Notes: a model not told the origin generated them from the sequence alone. A stretch of DNA of 64,000 nt from Sulfurirhabdus sp043759595 (GCA_043759595.1 JAYVLG010000183.1:1-64000); one strand, 5' to 3'. Shown: positions 52,705-61,859, counted from the stretch's first letter. Numbers and translations: made by a program.

Positions 52705-54942
52705 ATGGAAATAAAAAGGGGAAATAACTCAACGCACCCTGCAATAGAGTGTGTTGACGCATCAGTATCGATCAATGAATCTCATTGGAAATCTCGTAAA
52801 GAAATTACATTTACCTGGATTGGCATCCTCTTTACCTTGTTTGCCACGATACTGATTGTATTTGAGCAAGGTCCGGTTCTGATTGATCAGTTTCAGCAGA
52901 ATCAGTGGCAGTCCTTTGCCACTCATTTCATCTTTCTTTTAATTGCTGCCCTGTTGATCTACGGTGGATTGGTCTATCTTTTCAGCCGCCTTGGCTATAT
53001 ACATCGACTGCGTCAACACATACCTGCCAGTAGCGAGGATCTCGATATCTTGCTATGTAATGAGCAGGCACCTGAACTAACAGTACTTGTGCCTTCTTAC
53101 TAAGAAGACCGTAGCGTTATTTACCAGACACTGATGTCCGCCGCTCTTCAAGAGTACCCTTGCCGGCGGGTGGTTTTGCTGATTGATGATGTACCAAATC
53201 CCACCTCCATTGCAGACATGACGCAACTGGCAGCCGCACGCGAGCTGCCACAACATATAGATAGCTTTTTGGAACCCATTGCGCAGTATATGGCCAATGC
53301 TCGCAACGATTTTTTGCAACGAGTCCAGCATAATGCCGTGGATGCATCCCTGGCTACTAAAGAGCTTATAGAATTATGGCACCACGCTGCTTACTGGTTT
53401 TGCAGCAGAGCAACCGAACATGACCCAAGTGACCATGCTGAGAGGTTGTTTATTGAACAAGTGTTGCGTGTCCGTGAAACAAATTGCATGAATCGCGCCA
53501 GGCAATTGGAAGAGTGGCTTGAAGTTGGCACGGTGCTGTCAACTCAGCAGCTGGAAAAAGATTTTCGTAAACTGGGATCAATGTTCGACTGCCAATTGAC
53601 CAGTTTTGAGCGTAAGCGTTACATCAATCTGTCTCACGAACCCAACAAGGCTATGAACCTCAATAGCTATATTCACCTGACTGGTAAGCACTTTCAGGAG
53701 CAGCTTACTGCAGATGGTTTGCGGTTAGATGCGGTAGAACCAGAATATGCAACGTTTTCTGTGCCGTTGGCCCGCTATTTTGTCACACTTGATGCCGATA
53801 GTATTCTGTTGCCTGAATATGCATTACGATTGATCCATATTATGCAGCTTCCAGGTAATGAACGTATGGCCGTGGCGCAAACACCTTACAGTGCTTTTCC
53901 CGGCGCAACTTCATCGCTTGAACGGATCGCAGGAGCAACTACCGACCTGCAATACATTATTCATCAAGGTTTCACCCGATATAACGCTACCTATTGGGTT
54001 GGTGCCAATGCGTTATTGAGACGCGAAGCACTGGATGCAATTGCAGAAGATGATATGGAGCGTGGTTACAAAATCACGCGTTACATCCAAGACCGTACCG
54101 TTATTGAAGACACGGAATCCAGTGTTGACCTTGCCGCACGTGGCTGGTCGTTATATAACTATCCCCAGCGTCTGGCCTACAGTGCTACACCTGCAGATTT
54201 TGGCTCCCTGCTTATCCAGCGCCGTCGCTGGGCCAATGGTGGGCTGATTATCCTTCCAAAGTTGATCGGGTATTTGATCCACCAGCCCCATCGCAAGATT
54301 GCCGAAGGCTTGTTACGGCTGCATTATCTGATTTCCATTGCGGCAGTGAATGTAGGTCTTTTATTGATGATGTCCCTGCCCTTTTCCGATAGCATCACGA
54401 CTGTGTGGCTACCGCTGACTGCCCTTCCCTATTATCTGCTCTATGGCCGTGATTTGATGTTATGTGGTTATCGTGCAAGCGATTTGCTGCGAGTGTATGC
54501 ACTCAATATATTACTGATCCCGGTAAATTTGGGTGGGGTACTCAAATCTCTGCAACAAGCGGTAACAGGTCAACAGATCCCTTTTGGAAGAACCCCAAAG
54601 ATTAAGGGGCGTACAGCAACTGCCCCACTATATATCATCGCCATATTTGCAATTTTTACACAATGGTTGTTCAGTGCTTTTGGGGACTTTAACATTGGCC
54701 ATTATAATCAGGGGGCTTTTGCTTTCCTGAACGCTGCCATTCTGTTTTATGCTGTTTTTATTTTCATCGGACTGCGTGATGGCTGGAGTGATATTGCAAT
54801 CTTTTTCGGCAAAACAGCGCTTGTGTCAGAGTCGTTAGCAGATGACCTGATTTCGGAAGCTGATAATGTTGCTGTTTTAAGTAATCAACGACTTTATCAA
54901 AATGATACTCTCAGTGAAAAACAAGATAGTCGCATAAATTAA
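52705..54942 (+). pseudogene. GT2 polysaccharide synthase interrupted by an in-frame TAA
   Basis: Two frames in register (52705-53103 and 53134-54942) form one membrane glycosyltransferase of 745 codons split by TAA at codon 133 (53101-53103). The first part has two helices (about 33-53 and 72-96) and ends in LTVLVPSY, the first strand of a GT2 domain. The same frame goes on after the stop with EDRSVIYQTLMSAALQEYP and VVLLIDD. Later motifs are NKAMNLN, D-x-D in FVTLDADS (D220/D222 counted from the 53134 ATG), VIEDTESS (D326) and QRRRWANGG (Q362); four or more C-terminal helices follow. The VPSYKE motif of related enzymes suggests a lost Lys codon (AAA to TAA). About 150 residues separate IDD from NKA, longer than in BcsA/PgaC. 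Restart at 53134 would lack the first nucleotide-binding strand. Confidence 0.85.
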
Positions 54943-54955
54943 TACATTGCGATGA

Positions 54956-55969
54956 ATGAGATCAACCATGTGTTTTTCAATCTATCAAGCTGAAAATGTG
55001 TTTAAGTCCAGCTTGAAGTACTTCCTGTCCCCTTGTATCAAGCATTTTCTGATTATCATCGCTTCTATGCTGGCGCTACCAGTTTCTGCAGCAAATAACA
55101 ATCAGGACAGAGTGTTTTTAACCTTCGATGATGGCCCAATCAACGTCACACTGGATTTGCTTGATGTACTTAAGGTACAGGGTATTAAAGCCACCTTCTT
55201 CATCAATGCCATCCATCTGGCAGGTCGTGGTGGTGAAAAAGAAGACCAATCACGGCTCGCACTGCGACGCATTATTGCGGAGGGGCATGTTCTGGGCAAC
55301 CATAGTTATGACCATATGGGGCATAATCGGCCAGCAGGCATCTATTCAATCACAGCCTCTCAGGCATACAGCGATATTGAGTCAGATATAAATTACTTTG
55401 TTCCGGCTAATATTGCCCCTGTAAATATGGCATTGGGTCCGCTAGCTATACGTACGAACAACCAGATTAACTTAATGGCCCGACTGCCCTATGCCAATGT
55501 CTGGGTGCATCCACTTCTAGGTGAGTTTTGTCACTGGTGCGGGGTCGGCAAAGGTCCTTTTTGGCATCCTGATGCTCGTGCAAATGCTGGACAGGAAGTA
55601 AGTCCTTCTGGCGGCGAACTGGCGACATTATTGTTTGACCGTTATAAAATCATCAGCTACGGTTGGGATATTCAGTGGATGCCAAGTGACTGGAGTCTAG
55701 CAACCACAAACGAAACAATGCCTTCTGCTGAGGTAATCGAAGAAAAGATTATAGCTCTTTTCAATGAGGATCAAAACTGCAAGGATCTGGCGCCTTGCTC
55801 ACGGCCGGTACGCAGTCACAATGTAGTTGTTTTAACACATGATTTTCTGTTTGAAAATGGAATACGTGGACGAGGCAAAGATGTCAACATGCCTCAGTTA
55901 ATCAAATTGATTGAATCGCTCAAGGCCAAGGGATATATCTTTGACACACTCGACCGCTATCTCGATTGA
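54956..55969 (+). CDS. Secreted polysaccharide deacetylase (NodB domain, CE4)
   Basis: CE4 enzymes remove N-acetyl groups from polymers such as PNAG, chitin or peptidoglycan. The 337 residues have a signal peptide with the hydrophobic core at about 31-45 (cut near VSA). Motif 1 TFDDGP is at 56-61 with catalytic D58 and metal-binding D59; motif 2 HSYDH gives H116 and H120; motif 4 is near WDIQW; motif 5 LTHD gives the last His. A Cys-rich stretch (FCHWCG, CKDLAPC) may form disulfides, fitting the periplasm. It follows the glycosyltransferase by 13 bases, so it is in the same unit. AUG choice among 54952/54956 is open. Confidence 0.88.
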   Translation: MRSTMCFSIYQAENVFKSSLKYFLSPCIKHFLIIIASMLALPVSAANNNQDRVFLTFDDGPINVTLDLLDVLKVQGIKATFFINAIHLAGRGGEKEDQSRLALRRIIAEGHVLGNHSYDHMGHNRPAGIYSITASQAYSDIESDINYFVPANIAPVNMALGPLAIRTNNQINLMARLPYANVWVHPLLGEFCHWCGVGKGPFWHPDARANAGQEVSPSGGELATLLFDRYKIISYGWDIQWMPSDWSLATTNETMPSAEVIEEKIIALFNEDQNCKDLAPCSRPVRSHNVVVLTHDFLFENGIRGRGKDVNMPQLIKLIESLKAKGYIFDTLDRYLD

Positions 55970-56016
55970 ACAAAAATTCATGCCATTAAACTGCTATTGC
56001 TTCTAACCCACCCTCA

Positions 56017-57549
56017 ATGTTATTCAACTCATACAGTTTTATTTTTATCTTCCTTCCGGCGACTTTGCTGCTATTTCATGGATTGCGCCACAATGGATTC
56101 AATCGTGCGGCAATCTTCACCCTGATTGTTATGTCTCTTATTTTTTACGGGTGGTGGAGTGCAAAATATTTATTTCTGCTTATCCCGCTGATGCTGATCA
56201 ATTTCAGCGTTGCCAATTTAATTGCATCACTGCGCAAAGATAATCGACGCCATAGGGCAAAAGCTATTTTAATACTCGGTCTGGGTATTAATCTGGGTGC
56301 CCTTGGTTATTATAAATATGCAAATTTTTTCGTTGATAATCTCAATACACTATTCGGGCTGGATTTGTTTTTGGCGTCAATTATTCTCCCATTAGGTATT
56401 TCTTTTTTTACCTTTCAAAAGATCGCCCTGCTAGTTGATGTCTACAATGGAAAAACCAGTCGGCTCAACCTTCTTGATTTTTCATTATTTGTTGTTTTTT
56501 TTCCGCAGCTTATTGCTGGCCCCATCGTGCATCACAGCGAGGTAATGCCACAGTTCAAACAGCTTGGAAAAATGCAGGCTAATTTATTCATATTGGGGAT
56601 AACATTATTTGCGATGGGGCTGGCGAAAAAGGTATTGCTGGCAGACACTGCAGCTGTCTACGCCACACCACAATTTGATGCTGTAGCCAATGGGATTCAG
56701 CTTGGTATGGTAGCTGCCTGGAGCGGAGCATTAGCCTATACAGCCCAACTCTACTTTGATTTTTCCGCCTATTCAGACATGGCAATCGGCACAGGATTGA
56801 TGTTTGGAATTCACCTGCCCCTGAATTTTGCCTCGCCCTACAAGGCCGCCAATATCATCGATTTCTGGCGCCGGTGGCACATGACTTTGTCACGCTTTTT
56901 GCGGGATTACATCTACATACCGCTTGGTGGCAATCGCAAAGGGAAGATACGCAGGTTTGTAAATCTGTTTGCTACGATGGTGTTGGGAGGTATATGGCAT
57001 GGCGCTGGCTGGAGTTTCCTAGTGTGGGGAGCGCTTCATGGTGGATATTTAATGATCAATCACGGTTGGCGGGAGCTGCGCATTCGACTGGGACTGAGTT
57101 CGGAAGCCAGCAGCCAAGCAGGCAGGTGGCTTGCAAGGGGAATTACATTTTTGTCAGTGGTGGTTGCATGGGTATTTTTTCGTGCTTCTGATACGGAGGC
57201 CGCACTTTCAATGCTGAGTGCTATGACTGGCTTCCATGGAATTGGAACCCCCGGCTTATTTGGGTTTGAAGCTCCAGACAAATTGCCGCCTGCTCAATCA
57301 GTCGATAGCTGGTCAGGTTTAATTGTCGCATGCATACTTTTGCTGATGACATGGTTTGCGCCCAACACCCAGCAAATCACAGGCTATACTGGGCCAGAAG
57401 GCGCCTATGGCTCTGCCGTAACGGAACCTGGCCCGGCAGCACTAAGATGGAGTGGCTCATGGAAATGGGCAATATATACAGGGCTACTGTTTGCCGTCAG
57501 TTTAATGCTGATGTCTCGCGTTTCAGAATTTATTTACTTTCAATTCTGA
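56017..57549 (+). CDS. MBOAT O-acyltransferase (AlgI-like)
   Basis: The MBOAT family moves acyl groups across the membrane for O-acetylation of alginate, cellulose or peptidoglycan. The 510 residues include about ten membrane helices. MLFNSYSFIFIFLPATLLLF is the classic start, and LPLGISFFTFQKIALLVDVY, FPQLIAGPIV, YAYSDMAIGTGLMFG-type (FSAYSDMAIGTG) and FWRRWHMTLSRFLRDYIYIPLGG are AlgI blocks; the catalytic His is in GGIWHGAGWSFLVWG. The gene starts 47 bases after the deacetylase. Its partner is the SGNH-like protein just downstream. Confidence 0.92.
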   Translation: MLFNSYSFIFIFLPATLLLFHGLRHNGFNRAAIFTLIVMSLIFYGWWSAKYLFLLIPLMLINFSVANLIASLRKDNRRHRAKAILILGLGINLGALGYYKYANFFVDNLNTLFGLDLFLASIILPLGISFFTFQKIALLVDVYNGKTSRLNLLDFSLFVVFFPQLIAGPIVHHSEVMPQFKQLGKMQANLFILGITLFAMGLAKKVLLADTAAVYATPQFDAVANGIQLGMVAAWSGALAYTAQLYFDFSAYSDMAIGTGLMFGIHLPLNFASPYKAANIIDFWRRWHMTLSRFLRDYIYIPLGGNRKGKIRRFVNLFATMVLGGIWHGAGWSFLVWGALHGGYLMINHGWRELRIRLGLSSEASSQAGRWLARGITFLSVVVAWVFFRASDTEAALSMLSAMTGFHGIGTPGLFGFEAPDKLPPAQSVDSWSGLIVACILLLMTWFAPNTQQITGYTGPEGAYGSAVTEPGPAALRWSGSWKWAIYTGLLFAVSLMLMSRVSEFIYFQF

Positions 57550-57557
57550 GCCAGTTG

Positions 57558-58862
57558 ATGAACAACCTCCCCGCATCACACGCTAAAAAATACACACTAT
57601 TTGTCTTCATAACGGCATTTTTGATTGTTGCCTGTACGGTTGCATTCAATGCAGTCGTAGATCCCTATGGAATGTATCACTTAAGAGATATTTCTGGTTT
57701 CAATCAACATAAATCAGCAATCTATAATCGGGTGCGGCTGGCAAAAGCTTACGATGTACGCCGTATTAAGCCGGGTACGGTCATACTCGGCACTTCTCGC
57801 ACCCATTTAGGTATCCGTCCGTCTCATCCAGAGTGGCCGGTAAATGGCTTACCTGTATACAACCTCGCTTTCGATGGCGCGACAACCAAAGAAATGTATT
57901 ATTTCTTGCGACATGCACAGGCTGTAAAACCGCTTAAACGGGTACTTCTTGGTCTGGATACCTACCAACTCACTGACGCTCCTGGCACAACCCGTCCCGA
58001 TTTTGACGCACAATACTTGTTACAGGAGGATTCCCGGTGGTCCCGGATAAGGTTATTTCTGGCCGATCTTAAAATATTGGTTAGTTATGACGCAATCAAG
58101 GACAGCATTGCGACGATTCGATCTCAAAATCCGGTTCAATCGGAATGGTTTGCAAAAGATGGTCAGCGTTTAGGAGAAATATTTTTCCGCCAACCTTGGG
58201 AAAACTTCCAAATCTTGGGTCCGCGAGGTTATTTCGATGAAATCAATAAACAGGAGGTACGTTATAAGCTGGAATGGCGCATTCCACATAGCAAATCACC
58301 CAGCATCAAGCCAAATCCTGATGTTCAGCCAGATCAAACAACATCACTCGGTTACATAAAACACATTATTGAATTTTGTCGAGCTCATAATATTGAACTC
58401 ATACTGTATATCACACCATCGCATGCTCATCAGCTTGAGATAGCGGCTGCTACAGGTGAATGGTCGATCATTGAAAATGGCAAACGTGCTCTGGTGAAGT
58501 TACTAACAGTTGATGCCAATAGTCATCGAGCAAAGCAAGCATATTCTCTCTATGATTTTAGTAATTATTCTACTGTCACCAGTGAAGCGTTGCCACAATT
58601 GGGTAGTCGCGATGAAATGCAGTATTACTGGGAATCATCCCACTTTAAGGAAAACGTCGGCGATATGGTTCTTAATCGAATTTTTAACGCAGGTGCGGTG
58701 CCTGGTGATTTTGGCGTACGACTTGACAGTGACACAATTGAAGCGGCCCTGCTAAATATCCGCTTACAACAGAAAGTTTATCAAATATCGCATCATGATG
58801 ATATTGCACGAATAAAATATGAAATCACGCAATATAAAAAGATACACCTGATTCAGAATTAG
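57558..58862 (+). CDS. SGNH-like O-acyltransferase partner (AlgJ/AlgX-like)
   Basis: From ATG 57558 the protein has 434 residues. One N-terminal helix (about 12-32) anchors it; the rest is periplasmic. GTSRTHLGI resembles the GxS block I, LGLDTYQL may be block II, and ESSHFKENVGDMVL is placed where the SGNH D-x-x-H triad part lies, with Glu in place of Asp. It probably takes the acyl group from the MBOAT and puts it on the polymer. The ATG lies 8 bases after the MBOAT stop; the open frame upstream overlaps that gene. I would not name the polymer. Confidence 0.72.
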   Translation: MNNLPASHAKKYTLFVFITAFLIVACTVAFNAVVDPYGMYHLRDISGFNQHKSAIYNRVRLAKAYDVRRIKPGTVILGTSRTHLGIRPSHPEWPVNGLPVYNLAFDGATTKEMYYFLRHAQAVKPLKRVLLGLDTYQLTDAPGTTRPDFDAQYLLQEDSRWSRIRLFLADLKILVSYDAIKDSIATIRSQNPVQSEWFAKDGQRLGEIFFRQPWENFQILGPRGYFDEINKQEVRYKLEWRIPHSKSPSIKPNPDVQPDQTTSLGYIKHIIEFCRAHNIELILYITPSHAHQLEIAAATGEWSIIENGKRALVKLLTVDANSHRAKQAYSLYDFSNYSTVTSEALPQLGSRDEMQYYWESSHFKENVGDMVLNRIFNAGAVPGDFGVRLDSDTIEAALLNIRLQQKVYQISHHDDIARIKYEITQYKKIHLIQN

Positions 58863-58919
58863 CCTGTTTCCGATGAACGGGGAAGTAACACGAACCAGCG
58901 CCAAACCTTAAAGGCAGGG

Positions 58920-59819
58920 CTATGAAGGCGGGTTTATCAAACTGAAGCAGCCTTTTCCAGAACGCTTTGATTTATAAAGGGCAAGGTCAGCGTATTTGAG
59001 TAGATCTTTCTGGCTTGTTCCATGATCCGGATAAAATGCGATCCCTATACTAGCGCTTAACATGACCGGTTCTCCCTGCAGCATTATTTTATCGGAAAGC
59101 TTTTGTATGATACGTTTAGCTACACCATAAACAGTATCTTTATGATCTAACTCATTGAAGACGATTACGAACTCATCTCCTCCGGGTCTTGCCAAAGTAT
59201 CTGAATCACGAATTGAATCCCTTATGCGGTTAGCAGCTATTAATAGTGCTTCATCACCGGCAATGTGACCGAAGGTGTCGTTCACATTTTTGAACCCATC
59301 CAGATCAATGCTCATCACAGCAATCAAACAATTCTGGGAGGCTGCTTTTTGGCAAGCATCATTTAGGGCAGTATAAAGGTGATAACGACTTGCTGCCCCT
59401 GTTAATGTGTCATACAAAGCGATCTTCTCAAGCTTGTTTTCAGCGATTTTTCTGTCGGTGATATCCAGAATCGCGCCAGCCATATAGTCTTCGTTCAAAA
59501 AGGGAAAAACCGCTTTGTGAAATATCACGTCGTGGATTGAACCATCAGCATATTTAACCCTGGCCTCGTACTGCTCTTCTCCGCCTGAATCAAAAAGTCT
59601 TTGATCGGCCTCATGGTAGATCTTTGCTAGTTCAGGTTCCCAAAGATCGTGTACGCCATAGCCTACGAGTTCACTGGATTTTTTTCCGACATACTTTTCG
59701 AAGGGAATATTGCAATACACATACAACCCCTTCGAATCCTTAACAAAGATGGGTACTGGAATTGCATTTATAATTGCCTGAATCAAGGCGGATGTATCAG
59801 CTGGCTGCTGAGGTTCCAT
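58920..59819 (-). CDS. PAS-GGDEF diguanylate cyclase
   Basis: The protein makes cyclic di-GMP, which commonly drives matrix production and blocks motility. It has 299 residues: a PAS domain (about 10-122: AIPVPIFVKDSKGLYVYCN, LDITDRK) and a GGDEF domain (about 135-297). The active site is GGDEF at 213-217, and the inhibitory I-site RxxD lies at R204-D207, five residues upstream, so product inhibition is likely. YDTLTGAASR is the usual start of the domain. There is no signal or membrane segment. It converges on the polysaccharide cassette, which suits control of that system, by inference. Confidence 0.92.
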   Translation of the reverse strand: MEPQQPADTSALIQAIINAIPVPIFVKDSKGLYVYCNIPFEKYVGKKSSELVGYGVHDLWEPELAKIYHEADQRLFDSGGEEQYEARVKYADGSIHDVIFHKAVFPFLNEDYMAGAILDITDRKIAENKLEKIALYDTLTGAASRYHLYTALNDACQKAASQNCLIAVMSIDLDGFKNVNDTFGHIAGDEALLIAANRIRDSIRDSDTLARPGGDEFVIVFNELDHKDTVYGVAKRIIQKLSDKIMLQGEPVMLSASIGIAFYPDHGTSQKDLLKYADLALYKSKRSGKGCFSLINPPS

Positions 59820-59851
59820 AGTGATGACTGTTTCCTGAATTTTTTGAAGAA

Positions 59852-59883
59852 CATACCTGCATAGCTATGAATTGGCAGGTATG
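59852..59883. promoter_or_regulatory. 9-bp inverted repeat upstream of the diguanylate cyclase gene
   Basis: CATACCTGC (59852-59860) and GCAGGTATG (59875-59883) are perfect complements, 14 bases apart, starting 33 bases before the GGDEF-gene ATG on the minus strand. It could be an operator or a leader hairpin. Confidence 0.4.
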
Positions 59884-59941
59884 ATTTTATGGATTTAACG
59901 AAAAGCCAATAGCTAAAGTAACATCATTTTATAACATGTAT

Positions 59942-60082
59942 TTATGTATTTGTTAATTGCGGTAGAGCCAAAAAGCCGAGACCGCAACCGTACACTACTT
60001 CACCGACATGCCATGCTGTGTTCGCAAGCAGTATACCTCCAGTAAAAATCAGGGCTGCAAATTGCCTCCAGCATTTCGTTGT
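59942..60082 (-). pseudogene. Membrane-protein remnant, family unknown
   Basis: In the 486-base gap 59820-60305 the minus strand carries 46 codons that read as a membrane protein tail (WRQFAALIFTGGILLANTAW, then HVGEVVYGCGLGFLAL and PQLTNT) before TAA. There is no ATG, GTG or TTG early in it, and a TAA closes the frame at 60083-60085. It looks like the C-terminus of a decayed gene with two hydrophobic segments. The rest of the gap is AT-rich and holds the arsR promoter. Confidence 0.3.
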
Positions 60083-60242
60083 TTACGCGTTTACCGCAAC
60101 GATCGGGCAACTATCTCGTTTGATACTTTAAAGCAGTGTTGAAACTTTTTCTATATTTTTAAAAATTAAAATTTAATTACATATATTCAATAGGTAATTG
60201 AACTTTATTAATGTTAATTAGATAGTAGTCAATTGATTTTTC

Positions 60243-60283
60243 TTGACTGAATTAACTTATCAATTTATATTACATTCCAATGT
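60243..60283 (+). promoter_or_regulatory. Sigma-70 promoter and palindromic operator candidate of the arsR operon
   Basis: TTGACT (60243-60248), a 17-base spacer and TATATT (60266-60271) form a near-consensus promoter. ACATT-CC-AATGT (60272-60283), a perfect inverted repeat, follows the -10 and covers the expected start site, where an ArsR-type repressor would act on its own gene. Confidence 0.65.
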
Positions 60284-60305
60284 TCGTTAGATTGTAAGGT
60301 TGAAT

Positions 60306-60974
60306 ATGAAATCATCACGAGAAATTAAAAATCTGCTTTATGAGCAAGTAGCCAGAATTGGTAAAGCAGCATCTAGTCCTAAACGCCTGGAGCTAGTTGA
60401 AATTCTCTGTCAGGGAGAAAAAAGTGTAGAAAATCTTGCAGCAGACGCTGAAATTTCAGTCAAGTTAGCCAGCGCGCATTTGAAAGAATTGAAATCAGCC
60501 AGACTTGTTGTAGCCCGTCGTGATGGAAAAAACATGTTCTACAGTTTGGTCGATTCCAGGGTCGCTGATCTTTGGGTCATGCTGCGCGAACTCGCAGAGG
60601 AGCGTTTGCTGGAACTACAGGAAGCCATGAGGGGATTAGTGGCAAGTCCAGAAGGTTTGGCTCCGTTCAGTCGTGTTGATCTGCTTGCTCAAGCGAAACG
60701 GGGTGAGATTTTTGTTCTTGATGTGCGGCCTGAAGCTGAATATACCACTGCACATCTCCCTTATGCACGCTCTATCCCGGTATCTGAGTTAAAGCATCGC
60801 CTAAGTGAACTTCCGCATGATAAACCAGTGGTTGCCTATTGTCGTGGGCCATTTTGTCTGATGGCAAAAGAAGCGGTTGAAATGCTAATTAAAGAAGGAT
60901 TTCAAGCAGTTCGCTTTGAAGACGGTGTTGCAGAGTGGCGCTTGCACGGATTGCCATTAGCCGATAACGCATAA
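60306..60974 (+). CDS. ArsR-type regulator fused to a rhodanese domain
   Basis: A 222-residue one-protein sensor. Residues 5-95 are a winged helix ArsR domain (AASSPKRLELVEILCQGEKS, LASAHLKELKSARLVVARRD) with one Cys, C35. Residues 120-218 are a rhodanese domain (IFVLDVRPEAEYTTAHLPYA, VAYCRGPFCLMAKEAVEML) with active-site C179 and a second Cys, C184. This fusion fits a sensor of persulfide or sulfane sulfur that frees its operator when modified. The start is ATG 60306; a TTG lies two codons before. It heads an operon with the persulfide-dioxygenase-like gene. Confidence 0.85.
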   Translation: MKSSREIKNLLYEQVARIGKAASSPKRLELVEILCQGEKSVENLAADAEISVKLASAHLKELKSARLVVARRDGKNMFYSLVDSRVADLWVMLRELAEERLLELQEAMRGLVASPEGLAPFSRVDLLAQAKRGEIFVLDVRPEAEYTTAHLPYARSIPVSELKHRLSELPHDKPVVAYCRGPFCLMAKEAVEMLIKEGFQAVRFEDGVAEWRLHGLPLADNA

Positions 60975-61008
60975 CCATTCAAACAGATTTACAGACAGGA
61001 GTTACACC

Positions 61009-61743
61009 ATGTTTTTCAAACAATTTGCTACCAAAGAATCGTCACTCTCATACTTTTTAGGCTGCGGCACGCTTGGCAAGGCCATTGCTGTAGACGTGGT
61101 TGCCGGAGATGAAGAATGGTTTGTTGAGGAAGCCAAAAAAGCCAACGTTACGATAAGCCACGTTATCGACACCCATATTCATGCTGATCATTATTCAGGC
61201 GGGCGCAAACTTGCCTCTATGATTGGTGCCCCTTATTGCTTGCATGAAAGCGATACATCGGTGGTGAAATTCCCATTTCACCCCTTGCATGACAATGACG
61301 TCATCGAAGCCGGTAATGTGATAATTAAAGTACTTCATACCCCTGGCCATACCATGGACAGTATTTGCTTGATGGTTACAGACAAACGACGTGGCGAACA
61401 ACCCTGGTTTGTTATAACGGGTGACACCCTGTTTGTAGGCAGTGTGGGGCGCCCTGATCTTGCGGGCAGAGAAAAAGCGATGGCAGGCATGTTATTCGAT
61501 AGTCTGCATAGCAAGTTGCTTACATTACCGGATGAAGTGGAAATATTCCCCGGCCACCAGGCAGGAAGCGCCTGTGGCGCAGGCATTTCAGGGAAGCCCT
61601 CTTCCACCATCGGGTTCGAGAAACGTTTCAATGCCGGTTTGCACATCAACAACAGGGACGAATTTATCAGCTACCTCACCAGCGAAATCCAACCCCGCCC
61701 GGCAGAAATGGACAAAATGGTTGCCGCTAATATTGCCGCCTGA
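61009..61743 (+). CDS. Persulfide dioxygenase-like metallo-beta-lactamase-fold protein
   Basis: The family (ETHE1/PDO, Blh-type) oxidises glutathione persulfide to sulfite with an Fe(II) site. The 244 residues have THIHADHYSGG with H56, H58, D60 and H61, then HTPGHTMDS, GDTLFVGSVGRPDL and FPGHQAGSACG, all in the ETHE1-like group. The Fe ligands (His, His, Asp) are present. Between it and the regulator lie 34 bases, with CAGGAG before the ATG. The MFS transporter follows after a 116-base gap with a large nested inverted repeat. Confidence 0.88.
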   Translation: MFFKQFATKESSLSYFLGCGTLGKAIAVDVVAGDEEWFVEEAKKANVTISHVIDTHIHADHYSGGRKLASMIGAPYCLHESDTSVVKFPFHPLHDNDVIEAGNVIIKVLHTPGHTMDSICLMVTDKRRGEQPWFVITGDTLFVGSVGRPDLAGREKAMAGMLFDSLHSKLLTLPDEVEIFPGHQAGSACGAGISGKPSSTIGFEKRFNAGLHINNRDEFISYLTSEIQPRPAEMDKMVAANIAA

Positions 61744-61749
61744 ATTTAT

Positions 61750-61820
61750 GGTGTAAGAGGGTTTATTTTGCAGGGGCAACGTATTTAATTGCCTTTATTT
61801 CCTGCCATCCCTCTTACACC
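61750..61820. repeat. Nested inverted repeat between the hydrolase and MFS genes
   Basis: A perfect 12-bp repeat GGTGTAAGAGGG (61750-61761) / CCCTCTTACACC (61809-61820) encloses GCAGG (61770-61774) / CCTGC (61801-61805) and GGCAA (61775-61779) / TTGCC (61789-61793). The RNA would fold into one long arm of about 71 bases. There is no T-run and no flanking duplication, so it is neither a clear terminator nor an obvious transposon. Confidence 0.7.
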
Positions 61821-61859
61821 CTGCCCGCAATAGACTGAAAAATCAATGGAACGACATAA

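Noticed and set aside
57330..57557. Extended N-terminus of the SGNH-like protein
   Set aside because: The extension lies inside the MBOAT gene in another frame; the ATG at 57558 directly follows that gene.
61750..61820. MITE or transposon end
   Set aside because: There is no target-site duplication and I saw no second copy in the window; kept as a structured repeat of unknown origin.
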